In this document: positions 32,322-41,444 of the stretch, piece after piece
Numbering within the stretch: the stretch's first letter is position 1
How the letters are laid out: each line of letters begins with the position of its first letter
Assembly (NCBI GenBank): GCA_958402075.1
Contig: CATXSD010000008.1
Location: 1-44,748, forward strand
DNA length: 44,748 nt
Reading direction: 5' to 3'
DNA from: Mediterranea massiliensis
GTDB taxonomy: Bacteria > Bacteroidota > Bacteroidia > Bacteroidales > Bacteroidaceae
Made by a program: the position numbers and the translations under genes
Notes under the pieces: model-generated
What the model was told of the DNA's origin: nothing
Seen by the model: only the letters and a program-made list of their open reading frames with translations
Database searches by the model: none

Positions 32322-32414
32322 AATGAAGAATGAAGAATTTCCGCTTGGCGGATGAATGAAGAATTCATCCCATTGCCCTAAATTCTTCATTCTTCATTTT
32401 TCATTCTTCATTTT
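32322..32414. repeat. Hairpin repeat family C between the pRiA4b-like gene and miaA
   Basis: AATGAAGAATGAAGAATT on the left pairs with AATTCTTCATTCTTCATT on the right across a loop that itself repeats GATGAATGAAGAATTCATCC. Extra ATTCTTCATT words run up to 32413. The miaA TTG start codon lies 4 bp after it. Confidence 0.85.
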
Positions 32415-32417
32415 CCC

Positions 32418-33311
32418 TTGACTCTCCTCGTACTCATAGGCCCCACCGGCGTAGGCAAGACGGAACTAAGCCTGCGGCTGGCAGAAGCGTTCGACACGTG
32501 CATCGTGTCGGCCGACTCGCGCCAACTGTATGCCGACCTGAAGATAGGTACCGCCGCCCCGACCGAAGAACAGCTCCGGCGGGTGAAGCACTACATGGTA
32601 GGCACGCTGGGCCTGACCGACTACTACAGCGCCGCCCAATACGAGGCTGAAGTACTGAAACTCCTGGAACAACTCTTTCAGAAAAAAGAAGTCGTCGTAC
32701 TGACCGGCGGTTCCATGATGTACGTGGACGCTGTGTGCAAGGGCATCGACGACATCCCAACCGTAGACAACGAGACGCGCTCGCTGATGCTCCGCCGCTA
32801 CGAGGAGGAAGGGCTCGAACGCCTCTGCGCCGAACTCCGCCTGCTCGACCCTGAATACTACCAGATTGTCGACCTGAAGAATCCCAAGCGCGTTATCCAC
32901 GCCCTCGAAATCTGCTATATGACGGGCAAGACCTACACTTCCTTCCGCACCCGGCAAACCAAACCACGCCCCTTCCGCATCGTCAAGGTGGGACTGACCC
33001 GCGACCGCGAGGAACTCTACGACCGCATCAACCGCCGCGTGGACCAGATGATGGCCGACGGACTGCTGGACGAAGCACGCCGCGTCTATCCGCACAAGGA
33101 CTACAATTCACTGAACACCGTGGGCTACAAGGAACTCTTCAAATACCTGGACGGCGAATGGACACTGGACTTCGCCGTAGAGAAAATCAAGCAGAACTCC
33201 CGCATCTACTCCCGCAAGCAGATGACCTGGTTCAAGCGCGACACCGACATCCGCTGGTTCCACCCTGAACAAGAAACGGAGATACTGGCGTACCTCCGTT
33301 CCCAAATCTGA
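32418..33311 (+). CDS. miaA: tRNA dimethylallyltransferase
   Basis: Adds dimethylallyl to A37 of tRNAs reading UNN codons. The 297-residue protein starts with TTG at 32418; there is no in-frame ATG upstream before a hairpin repeat. MTLLVLIGPTGVGKTELSLR holds the P-loop GPTGVGKT at residues 8-15. VSADSRQLYADLKIGTA near residue 34 and LTGGSMMYVDAV near residue 95 are the substrate-binding motifs, and the YSRKQMTWFKRD end is family-typical. The TTG start and adjoining hairpin suggest weak translation. Confidence 0.95.
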   Translation: MTLLVLIGPTGVGKTELSLRLAEAFDTCIVSADSRQLYADLKIGTAAPTEEQLRRVKHYMVGTLGLTDYYSAAQYEAEVLKLLEQLFQKKEVVVLTGGSMMYVDAVCKGIDDIPTVDNETRSLMLRRYEEEGLERLCAELRLLDPEYYQIVDLKNPKRVIHALEICYMTGKTYTSFRTRQTKPRPFRIVKVGLTRDREELYDRINRRVDQMMADGLLDEARRVYPHKDYNSLNTVGYKELFKYLDGEWTLDFAVEKIKQNSRIYSRKQMTWFKRDTDIRWFHPEQETEILAYLRSQI

Positions 33312-33331
33312 TTTTACCTGTTCAATTCTTC

Positions 33332-35743
33332 TTATGGCAACGCCCGCACCGTCTGCTTCAGACGAATGTCCTGGCTCGATGCACCGACCATGAACTCAAA
33401 CTCGCCCGGCTCCACCGTCCACCGCATGTTGCGGTCCAGCAGTTGCAGGTCTTCGGGTGTGAGGCGGAAGGTGACTTCCTTCGTTTCACCCGGCTGCAGG
33501 GAGACGCGTTCGAAACCACGGAGCTGCGAATCGTAGGTGATGACGCTGCTCACCTTGTCGCGCACATAGAGCTGCACCACTTCGTCGCCCGCCCGCTTGC
33601 CGGTGTTGGTCACCTTCAGACGAATGGTATAGTCGCCCTGGGTGGACTGCTCGAGCGGCGTCACTTCGAGGTCGGAATAGGCAAAGGTGGTATAGCTCAA
33701 GCCATAGCCGAAGGGATAAAGCTCACCCAACACACGGGTAGAGCCCGAACCGTTGGGACCAGACTGGGGCTGACTGCCATGAGAGCCCGGCTTGAAGGGG
33801 AAGTTCAGTTCAATCTGTCCCACACTCTTGGGGAAGGTCACCGTGAGCTTGCCGCCCGGATTGTGTTCGCCGAAAAGGGTCCCGGCAATCACCGTTCCAC
33901 CCTGACAGCTGGGGAACCAAGTCTCCAGAATGGCAGGGATGTGCTTGTCCGCCCAGTTGATGGTGAGCGGCTGGCCATTGATAAGCACCAGCACGACGGG
34001 CTTGCCTGTAGCATGGAGGGCTTCGAGCAACTGCTGCTGGCGGCCCGGCAAGTCGAGCGAGGTGCGCGAACGGCTTTCGCCCGTGCGGTATTCGTCCTCG
34101 CCCAGCACGGCGACGATGACATCGCAATCGGCAGCCTTCTGAACAGCCTCGGCCATGCAGGACTTCTCTTCATCGGTCAATGGAGTGGGAAGAATTTCGG
34201 TGGCAGGCCAGCCCTTGTCCACAATGTCGCATCCCTTGGCATAGACCACTTCGGCACTGCCTTTCAGATAGGTGCGGAGGCCGTCGAGCACGGTCACCTT
34301 CTCCAGGCGGTTGGGGCCGTAGCGGCTCTCCATGAAGTTGCTCTCGTCGGCCAGCGGACCGGTGACAAGCACTTTGCACACCTGCTGACGGTCCAGCGGA
34401 AGCAGGCCGCCTTCGTTCTTCAGCAGGACAAGCGACTGTTGCTGCATCTGCTTGACAAAGTCCATGTTGCGATCCACGCCGCCCACCCGGTCCGAAGCCT
34501 TCGTGTCTTCCACGTACGGATGGTCGAACAGGCCCAAGCGGAACTTGACCCGCAGCACTTCGGCCACACGCTTGTCGATGGTGGCCATCGAAATCTTCTT
34601 CTGCTCCAGCAGACGACGGATGGGCAGGATGAAGTCGGCCGGCGGTGTGAAGTGGGTACGCACGTTCAGACCCGCTTCGAGCACCTGTCGCACGGCCTCG
34701 TCATAGGTATCGGCCACGCGATGCTTGGTCTGGACATACTCTACCGCCTCGCTGTCGCTCACCACATAGCCGTCGAAGCCATACTCCTCGCGCAGCAGTT
34801 CGGTGAGAAAATAGTAGCTGGCCGTCACGGGCACGCCGTCCCAGTCGTTGTAGCTGCTCATGACGCCCATCGGATGGGCCTCCTGAATGACTTTCTTGAA
34901 AGGATAGAGGTAGAGCTGGTGCAGTTCGCGCGGCGCCACATGCGGGTCGGTACGGCAATTTCCGTCACGTCCGCCCTTGGGCACGCTGTAGACAGCATAA
35001 TGCTTCAGCGTCGAGGCCACGCCCTGCGACTGGATGCCCTTTACCATCTCCGCACCCAGCGAAGCAATCAGATAGGGATCTTCGCCGTAGCACTCCAGCG
35101 TGCGTCCCCAGCGGGGGTCGCGCACTACGTCGAGGATGGGGGCATAGACATTGGTATAGCCCAAGGCCCGCGCTTCCTGCCCGGCGATGGTGCCTGCCTG
35201 GTGTACCAGCTCGCGGTTCCACGTGCTACCGATGGCTATCGGCGCCGGCAGAGGCGTTGCCTTGGTATGGTTCAGGCCGTGGATGCCTTCGTTGCTGAAA
35301 TCCACAGGGATGCCCAGCCTCGTCTCCTCCACGAACCAGCGCTGCACGCGGTTGATGGCTTCGGCATGGTTGCTGAAGGGATAGAGCATCTGCTCCACGC
35401 GGCTCGATTTACCGCCCACGCCGTTGAGCATCTCGTCGATGTTGGCGATGCCGTCCTTCCACACCTCTGTCTTCCACCGTTCCGTAGGAAGGGAATCCTT
35501 CAGCACACGCCCGTAGCCGTAGAGGGTGGCCAACTGGCAGGTTTTCTCGTTGATGTTCATCTGGCGGAGCAGGTCGTCCACCCGCTTGTCCACCGGCTGC
35601 GTGGGATCCTCGTAGACGTCCTTCACGCCGTTCTTGTTGAAATCAATCCATCCCTTGTGGTAGATGGACTTGTTCTGTGCCTGCTGGGGCAGGGCCACAC
35701 AAAGGCCCAGCAATGCCACCAGCATTGTCCGTTTGTTCTTCAT
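33332..35743 (-). CDS. Secreted glycoside hydrolase family 3 beta-glucosidase (BglX-like)
   Basis: An 803-residue protein with signal peptide (MKNKRTMLVALLGLCVALPQ). It has an EF-hand-like DFNKNGVKDVYED near residue 34, and the GH3 N-terminal barrel with TLKHYA near residue 245 and nucleophile Asp330 in GYVVSDSEAVEY. The GH3 C-terminal domain carries AVLGEDEYRTGESRSRTSLDLPG near residue 545. A fibronectin type III-like domain ends the chain (about residues 690-770). It would hydrolyse terminal beta-linked glucose or similar sugars in the periplasm. It is co-directional with the amidohydrolase upstream (16-bp gap). Confidence 0.93.
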   Translation of the reverse strand: MKNKRTMLVALLGLCVALPQQAQNKSIYHKGWIDFNKNGVKDVYEDPTQPVDKRVDDLLRQMNINEKTCQLATLYGYGRVLKDSLPTERWKTEVWKDGIANIDEMLNGVGGKSSRVEQMLYPFSNHAEAINRVQRWFVEETRLGIPVDFSNEGIHGLNHTKATPLPAPIAIGSTWNRELVHQAGTIAGQEARALGYTNVYAPILDVVRDPRWGRTLECYGEDPYLIASLGAEMVKGIQSQGVASTLKHYAVYSVPKGGRDGNCRTDPHVAPRELHQLYLYPFKKVIQEAHPMGVMSSYNDWDGVPVTASYYFLTELLREEYGFDGYVVSDSEAVEYVQTKHRVADTYDEAVRQVLEAGLNVRTHFTPPADFILPIRRLLEQKKISMATIDKRVAEVLRVKFRLGLFDHPYVEDTKASDRVGGVDRNMDFVKQMQQQSLVLLKNEGGLLPLDRQQVCKVLVTGPLADESNFMESRYGPNRLEKVTVLDGLRTYLKGSAEVVYAKGCDIVDKGWPATEILPTPLTDEEKSCMAEAVQKAADCDVIVAVLGEDEYRTGESRSRTSLDLPGRQQQLLEALHATGKPVVLVLINGQPLTINWADKHIPAILETWFPSCQGGTVIAGTLFGEHNPGGKLTVTFPKSVGQIELNFPFKPGSHGSQPQSGPNGSGSTRVLGELYPFGYGLSYTTFAYSDLEVTPLEQSTQGDYTIRLKVTNTGKRAGDEVVQLYVRDKVSSVITYDSQLRGFERVSLQPGETKEVTFRLTPEDLQLLDRNMRWTVEPGEFEFMVGASSQDIRLKQTVRALP

Positions 35744-35759
35744 GCTATTTTCTCCTGAT

Positions 35760-36989
35760 TTATTCTTCTAATAACCATTCCTTGTATTGCTTCCACAGAC
35801 TGGAATTGTCCAGCCGCCGGTAGAGGGCCTTCATCTCCTGCCTGTCCACCCTGTTCTGCCGCCGCCAGCTTTCCAAGGCGCGTTCTGCCTGCTCGAAGTT
35901 TTCCGCTTCGTAGGGGGCCAGCTGCTGCATGTAGCCGCTGCCCTGTGCATTGTAAAGCAAGGACCAGTGCAGGTAGCGGTCGCTACCCATGCCCCACTTC
36001 AGGGAGAACACCCGATCCTTCAGGGACAACGAGCCGTAGGACAACGGAGAAGTTCCCAGCCCATCGTCCATGCAGACCATGCGAGGCAATTCCGAATCGA
36101 CCCAAAGCGGAACAGCCACCCCCGTAGGCGCATAGCCCAACACCGTCCACATGGTGGTCAGCGTGGCCGACTCGCCCTTCTTCACCCCCTGCACCACGAC
36201 CGAACACGAACTGCTGCTGCGGGGAATGAAGTCCTGGTCGACAAACCAGCCCGACGCATCGGCGTCCGTAAAGGGAGCTTCCTTCAGATTGATGCCCAGC
36301 ACGCAGTTGTGGAAGGAGCACGACAGGTCGTCGAAAATGTGTCGGGGCGTAACGGCCTGCTCACGTGCCAGGGGATCGAGCACCCGCACAGCCTCCTGGT
36401 AGCGCACCACGCCCGCCCCCGGTCCATACTGCCCCGACTGGGAGAAGTTGGTGCGGGCCACGTAGCCGTCGGGCGCCGTTGCAGGGTCGTTGGCATCGTA
36501 TATCTTATAGGTATAGTAATCCACCTCGAACATCATGGCCCCGCCCTGCGCGTCTATCGCGCCAAAGTTGGCTTCTATCAGGCTGGGCTTGGCGATGGTG
36601 TCGAGGAAGTGGCGGAAGTCGTCGACCGTGGCACAGACTTCGAGCGCCCGATAGATGACGCGCCCATTGGCAGCGCCACGTTCCTCGTCGCCCTTCACGT
36701 CCACGAGGTTGTAGCTCTGCGTGTTCATCAGCGCGAAGCCCGCCGAGTTGGTGCCTATCCATGCCTCGCGCTTCTGGCGGAAGTCGGCACTGTTGACCAC
36801 GGCGATGAAGTCGTACTTCTCGCCGCGGACGTACTCCACATGGTTTTGGAGAAAGTCCGTATCACGATGTTTCCACAACAGGGGACGGCCGTCGGGTGTC
36901 GCCCGTCCGGACACGACGGCCGAAGTGCAGGCCAGCGCGGGTGTCAGCCAGGCGGCCAGCAGAGCAGTCAAAAGCAGGATGTTTTTCAT
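35760..36989 (-). CDS. Exported Ntn-type amidohydrolase with N-terminal Cys (C45/linear amide hydrolase-like)
   Basis: A 409-residue protein with signal peptide ending ...TPALA, so that Cys21 becomes the first mature residue (CTSAVVSGRATPDGRPLLWK). An N-terminal nucleophile Cys followed by an Arg/Asp-containing strand (KHRDTDF) is the hallmark of cysteine Ntn hydrolases such as C45 acyltransferases and choloylglycine hydrolase relatives. The GTNSAGFALMNTQSYN segment near residue 80 fits that fold. Substrate unknown; an amide is expected. Promoter region lies in the 539-bp gap upstream. Probably co-transcribed with the GH3 gene. Confidence 0.85.
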   Translation of the reverse strand: MKNILLLTALLAAWLTPALACTSAVVSGRATPDGRPLLWKHRDTDFLQNHVEYVRGEKYDFIAVVNSADFRQKREAWIGTNSAGFALMNTQSYNLVDVKGDEERGAANGRVIYRALEVCATVDDFRHFLDTIAKPSLIEANFGAIDAQGGAMMFEVDYYTYKIYDANDPATAPDGYVARTNFSQSGQYGPGAGVVRYQEAVRVLDPLAREQAVTPRHIFDDLSCSFHNCVLGINLKEAPFTDADASGWFVDQDFIPRSSSSCSVVVQGVKKGESATLTTMWTVLGYAPTGVAVPLWVDSELPRMVCMDDGLGTSPLSYGSLSLKDRVFSLKWGMGSDRYLHWSLLYNAQGSGYMQQLAPYEAENFEQAERALESWRRQNRVDRQEMKALYRRLDNSSLWKQYKEWLLEE

Positions 36990-37528
36990 TTCAAAGCCTC
37001 GTTTACGTTCACGGAGGGCAAAGATACTATTTTAAACGGAAAAACCATATCTTTACGGACAAGGATAACAAAAAGAAAGCAAATTCGCCATTTCGCTGAC
37101 ACAGCCATTTCCCCGACAAATGCCAACGGGAAGGGGAAAAGAGAGAAACGGGCGATGAATATGGGAAAAGGTAGGCTTTCCGACAACAAAACGTCCACTT
37201 CCTGTCGATAAAACATAGGTTTCCTGCCGACAGAAAGCAGCTTTCACAACGGGAAAGAGCCGCTTTTCAGGCAAAAGCGGGCATGTTTGGAGGCCGAACA
37301 ACGCCTGTTTTCCATGAAAAAGCCGCCGAAAGAGGAGAAAGACCTCGTTTCGGCGGCTCCAAAGAGCGGCTTTTTCCGCTATTTCAAATGTAAAGTTTTC
37401 GTTTTCTTCCTGGCAATAAGAGAGAAAGGTGGTTGCCGCTCCGTTCTTTTCCACGACACCTGCCTTGCGTCCGAAATACGCGATTCTCGCGGGCTTGGGA
37501 AATCAAAGTGTCACTTTGACAAGTATTA
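36990..37528. other. Gene-free 539-bp gap with degenerate repeats and hairpins
   Basis: It holds no convincing gene. From about 37140 to 37330 the DNA is a loose series of words like CTTTCCGACA, CTTCCTGTCG, TTTCCTGCCGACAGAAAG and CTTTCACAACGGGAAAG, resembling an eroded tandem repeat. At 37321-37358 AGCCGCCGAAA pairs perfectly with TTTCGGCGGCT, with an inner GAGG/CCTC stem. A second small stem, AGCGGCTTTTTCCGCT, lies near 37365. The gap separates a minus-strand operon end (37529) from a minus-strand gene start (36989). Confidence 0.6.
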
Positions 37529-39565
37529 TCATTCTTCCTCCAACTTCACAATCAGAATAGGCGAAGCCTTGAGACGGGCCTCCTTCATGCCGACATAGCC
37601 CACCTTGAGCATGGCGTCGTTGGGAGCCGTGAGCGTAAATTTGCCATCCACGTCGGTCACAGTACCGTTGGTCGTACCTTCAATTGTGATATAGGCGCCG
37701 ATAACGGGCTCGCCCTGCGGGTCCACCACCTGCCCGCTGACCTTCAGTTCGCCGTCCTTCGCGCTGGCAGCGGACTTGGTTCGGACAACAATGACGCCGT
37801 TCTTGCCTGCCTCGCCATAGAAGATATTGGCTTCCTCGGGCTTCAAAATGTTAATAGACTCAATCTGGTCGGGTGACAAGGACTTCAACTTGGCCTCATC
37901 CACCATTACACCGTCAATTACCACCTGCGCTTTCGAGGCGTTGTCCGACACGCGGATGGTGGACACGGCGCCTGCCAAAGCTTTCGGGTCCTCCTTCTTC
38001 AGCGTGACCTGCATCACGGCTTTCTTGCTCTTGTCTGTCGTGTACTTCGCCACATCGACAGGTTCCTTCAGAATGGAAACTGACTGAATACGGTCAGGAT
38101 TGAGGGCGCGAAGGATTTCAGGAGTCACCTCCCGACCGTTCACCTGTATCGATATGTCCGCATAGTCCGTTTGAGCCCCTTCCACGATGATCAGATGGTT
38201 CTTTTTGTCCGAAGCCTCGGCTTTCACATCCTTCAGTCTGAACGGCACAGGCAAGGTGTACTTCACCGTCACTGCCTTCCCCTTCTGCATACCCGGCTTC
38301 CACTTGGGCATGGAGCGAACGAGGCGGACAGCCTCGGCATCGAGCAGGCGGTCAACGCTGCGCAGCACACTCACATCGCTGATGGCACCGTTCTTGTTGA
38401 TCAGGAACTGCACCACCACGCGCCCCTGCGTGCCTGCCTTCTTGGCCTCTTCGGGATAGCGCAGGTTCTGCTTGATATACTCCGTCAGCCCCGTCACGCC
38501 CCCGTTGGGAAACTCGGGCATCTGCTCCACGACCTCGAAGACGGGTTCGTCAGGTGTCAGGGTGTCTTTCACCGCTACGGAGGCAGTTTCCGGCTGATTT
38601 GTTTTCATACTTGCCACCAAATCATTAACTTTGGCGCTTGAAAGCTCGTCGGCCACGGCCGACACTTCGGGACGGGCAAAGGCCGACACGGCCAGTGCCG
38701 CCAGCGGGAGCACATAGAGGTACTTCACCCGCGCCCACGGATTGGACTTTTCTTTTAACATCATAGTGATACGTTTTTTAAGTGAACTGTGATTAAAGCT
38801 GTTGGCCATAGAGTAGAGCCTTGTGCCGACAGCTTTTTTTATTAACAACATCTGATATTTCTTCGCGTCCACGCCCTCGCGCAGCACGGTGTCGTCGGCC
38901 TCGTACTCGTGGAGGGTCTGCAATTCCTGCTTCAGGAGCCATGCGGCGGGGTTGAACCACTGCACGAAGATGCAGAGGTCGGCCAGCAGCAGGTCCCACG
39001 AGTGATGGTTGCGGATGTGGGCCAGCTCGTGGATGAGTATCTCGCGGCCGTTCTCCTCGAGGTCCTTACGCGAGAGGACGATGCAACGCATCCAGCTGAA
39101 GGGAGCAATGTCATGGTCGTGTACCACCAGCCTTACATTCTCCGTCCTGCCCGGCAGCCAGTCGGCCAGCCGCTCCAGACGGCCCCGACGAAGCAACACA
39201 GCCAGCCGCCCCAGCGACCACAGGTTACGCACAGCAAAGAAGACCATGCCCGCCAGGTAGACCAACAGGGCCACGCGCACCCACAGGGCTGTAGTGGGTT
39301 GGGAAACGACCTCGCCCTCCGCCTGGACATCGGCCAGGAGAAGGAGCTGCTCCAGCGTAAGCATCGTCTCGTGGACAGGAGCGGGACGGTTCACGCTGAC
39401 TTCCACCAGCGGCAGCACGGACGAGAGCACCAGCAGCCCCAGCAGGGCAAAGCGGTTGAAGCGATGAAACGTGTCACGACTCATCAGCAACTTATAGAAC
39501 AGGTAGAACACCGCCAGGCAGGCGGCAGACTTGAGTATGTAGACTAAAAAGGTTCCCATATCCAT
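37529..39565 (-). CDS. M56 (BlaR1/MecR1-type) membrane metallopeptidase fused to TonB-like domains
   Basis: Start ATG 39565 gives 678 residues, MDMGTFLVYILKSAACLAVF at the start; the longer frame reaching 39895 overlaps the thioredoxin gene. Membrane helices lie near residues 5-25, 37-54, 95-113 and 283-297. The zinc site is HELAH at 179-183, with HEYEADD (220-226) supplying a third ligand. After the last helix come a TonB C-terminal domain (about residues 355-450, EVVEQMPEFPNGG to KWKPGMQKGKAV), two plug-like segments, and a carboxypeptidase-regulatory-like beta domain (GQVVDPQGEPVIGAYITIEG). M56 proteins sense a signal and degrade BlaI-type repressors. It is the last gene of the operon starting with BlaI at 42562. 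Confidence 0.9.
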   Translation of the reverse strand: MDMGTFLVYILKSAACLAVFYLFYKLLMSRDTFHRFNRFALLGLLVLSSVLPLVEVSVNRPAPVHETMLTLEQLLLLADVQAEGEVVSQPTTALWVRVALLVYLAGMVFFAVRNLWSLGRLAVLLRRGRLERLADWLPGRTENVRLVVHDHDIAPFSWMRCIVLSRKDLEENGREILIHELAHIRNHHSWDLLLADLCIFVQWFNPAAWLLKQELQTLHEYEADDTVLREGVDAKKYQMLLIKKAVGTRLYSMANSFNHSSLKKRITMMLKEKSNPWARVKYLYVLPLAALAVSAFARPEVSAVADELSSAKVNDLVASMKTNQPETASVAVKDTLTPDEPVFEVVEQMPEFPNGGVTGLTEYIKQNLRYPEEAKKAGTQGRVVVQFLINKNGAISDVSVLRSVDRLLDAEAVRLVRSMPKWKPGMQKGKAVTVKYTLPVPFRLKDVKAEASDKKNHLIIVEGAQTDYADISIQVNGREVTPEILRALNPDRIQSVSILKEPVDVAKYTTDKSKKAVMQVTLKKEDPKALAGAVSTIRVSDNASKAQVVIDGVMVDEAKLKSLSPDQIESINILKPEEANIFYGEAGKNGVIVVRTKSAASAKDGELKVSGQVVDPQGEPVIGAYITIEGTTNGTVTDVDGKFTLTAPNDAMLKVGYVGMKEARLKASPILIVKLEEE

Positions 39566-39573
39566 TTGTTCAC

Positions 39574-40062
39574 TTAAAACGTTTCCAATGCTTTCTCCAA
39601 TTCCTGCTTCATGACCTCCGTGCCAGGGAAGCCCACATGCTGGTACACCACGCGGCCTTCCTTGTCCAATATCAAGTAGGCGGGGATGCCTGTGAACTGA
39701 TATTTCTTCAGCAGGTCGGCATTCTGTGCGTTGGTCAGGTAATAATGCTCGCCATGAATGTTGGGAATCATCTTCTTCCATAACACCTGCGGAGAGGTTT
39801 CGTCTGTCACGAACACAAAATCCACCTCCTTGCCCTTCAGTTCCTCCTTCATCGGCTTCATGCTCTTCATGGCCTGACGGCACGGGCCGCACCACGTGGC
39901 CCAGAAGTCTATCAGTACCACACGTCCCTTGTGGCGGGCAGCAATGGCCGGCAGCAGGCTGTCGCCCCTGACGGAGGCGTCCAGTGTAGCGATGGTGTAG
40001 CCGTCGCCTTCATTGGCAGACTGTTTCAGAGCCTCTGCGTATTCGTGGTGTTTGGTTAGGAC
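39574..40062 (-). pseudogene. C-terminal thioredoxin domain cut off from its N-terminal part by a TAG codon
   Basis: This frame continues directly, in phase, from the TAG that ends the ORF at 40063. It reads VLTKHHEYAEALKQSANEGD, then GRVVLIDFWATWCGPCRQ with the thioredoxin CGPC active site, and ends KQELEKALETF (162 codons). It has no signal peptide of its own. The only start codon ahead of the thioredoxin fold is GTG at 39921, which would lose the first strand. The natural reading is a single TlpA-type protein of about 612 residues with a nonsense codon. Readthrough or a base error cannot be excluded. Confidence 0.8.
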
Positions 40063-41415
40063 CTATTCGCGGATGGCAGGCGTCTGCAGGCTGTCCACCT
40101 TGGCCAGCAACGTATCGGGCAGCGGAGCCATACGTCCCAGGTAGCGGCGCGCCATCTCGTTCAAGGCCGTGCTTTCCATATCCTTGCACCAGGGATGGCC
40201 TGCGGCAGGGTCGTGAGCCTTACTCAAAGCCGACACAATGCCCGAATAGCGCGTAGTCATCATCATGGCCGGTGAGCGGAGCGAGTCAAGAGCCATGATT
40301 TCGTCGCGGAAGCCAGGCCCTTCTACCAGGTTGCCCCGCTTCTGTCCTTTGACCCGCAGAGCAAAACCTATGATGTACTTAGCAGAGGAAACGTTGCTGA
40401 ATGTAAGAGCCTGCAATTCCAAGTGCAACAACCTCTTCACAGGCTCACTGAACGAAGCATCATTCTCCAGCCATCGTTCCACCCGATCATAATAAGCCAA
40501 TATCTTCTCTTTCAGTTTATCCACCGACAGGATACCGATATTGTCCAGCTCGTCGGTCGCATCCAGGCTATAAGGGCCATTGGCCAAGGCTGTGTTCAGT
40601 CCGTCGTAATCGCCTTCGAACCACACTTTCTGCACGTCCTTGTATTCTTCGCCAAAAAGATGCGTACCCGCCATCTGCATGGCATAGTAGTTGACGGTCA
40701 TCGTCACCTCGCTGCCCGGCACCACGAAGACCGAGAACTTCCGCCTGCCCACGTAGAATGACTTCAACCCCGGATGAGTCAGGTAGTCGTCTATCACACA
40801 AACGCCGTCCTTCTCTTCGACTGAAATAGGCAGGAACGACTGCGCGCCCCATTCGCTCAAATCATAACGGATGCTGCCCGGAGACACCTTGCCCAAGAAA
40901 CGGACGGTGATGCGAAACTTTCCAAAGGCAGGCTCGGCCGCCGGCAGAGGGCGGTCGTAGTCGGGCCGATGATTGGCCAGACGTTCGGGTATCTCTATTT
41001 CAGGCTTTTTGCCGTCCAAGTGTATCTGAAACAGCTTCCAGCCTCGATCCACATTTTCCTGAAAATCGAAGGTGGCGACATCGAGCGGAAGGGGCTCGAA
41101 TGTCCACTGCATGCTGACTCTCCCGTTAGCGGCTACCTCCAACTCCTCCGTGGTCGAAATGCCTTCGGCCTTCTTCAAGGCATATTGCCTGCCTCCAGCC
41201 GACAAGGTGGCCGAAGGGGACAACCTGATTTCATCGCCCATGGCTCGGGCGTAATAGTCCACGTCGACCACCGTACGGTCATCATAGAGAGATACACGGC
41301 TCACCTCCAGCCTTGTCTCCCCGCCCAGGAAGTAGGGCTTCTCCACCACCTTCAGTTGTGCGTACGCACTTGACCAGCACAGCACGGACAACATTACCCA
41401 TACTATCTTTTTCAT
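40063..41415 (-). CDS. N-terminal part of a TlpA-type thioredoxin protein (ends at an in-frame TAG)
   Basis: A 450-residue exported protein with signal peptide (MKKIVWVMLSVLCWSSAYA). The first ~250 residues are beta-rich, with VVDVDYYARAMGDEIRL and RFLGKVSPGSIRYDLSEWG. A helical region follows to TPAIRE. This layout is the usual N-terminal half of large Bacteroidales TlpA-like proteins, in which a helical stretch leads straight into a thioredoxin domain. Here the last codon GAA is followed by TAG and then, in the same frame, by the rest of such a protein. It lies 29 bp after the TlpA gene at 41445. Confidence 0.85.
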   Translation of the reverse strand: MKKIVWVMLSVLCWSSAYAQLKVVEKPYFLGGETRLEVSRVSLYDDRTVVDVDYYARAMGDEIRLSPSATLSAGGRQYALKKAEGISTTEELEVAANGRVSMQWTFEPLPLDVATFDFQENVDRGWKLFQIHLDGKKPEIEIPERLANHRPDYDRPLPAAEPAFGKFRITVRFLGKVSPGSIRYDLSEWGAQSFLPISVEEKDGVCVIDDYLTHPGLKSFYVGRRKFSVFVVPGSEVTMTVNYYAMQMAGTHLFGEEYKDVQKVWFEGDYDGLNTALANGPYSLDATDELDNIGILSVDKLKEKILAYYDRVERWLENDASFSEPVKRLLHLELQALTFSNVSSAKYIIGFALRVKGQKRGNLVEGPGFRDEIMALDSLRSPAMMMTTRYSGIVSALSKAHDPAAGHPWCKDMESTALNEMARRYLGRMAPLPDTLLAKVDSLQTPAIRE

Positions 41416-41444
41416 ACGGATGCTACATTAAATTATCCAACTGA

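Noticed and set aside
33443..35758. 771-codon plus-strand frame opposite the GH3 gene
   Set aside because: Antisense shadow caused by GC-rich codons; the minus frame has the full GH3 motif set and a signal peptide.
35787..37211. 474-codon plus-strand frame opposite the Ntn hydrolase
   Set aside because: Antisense shadow of a gene with signal peptide and N-terminal Cys nucleophile.
37287..37598. 103-codon plus-strand frame in the 37-kb gap
   Set aside because: Overlaps the M56 gene end on the other strand, has no recognisable domain, and lies in repeat-like DNA.
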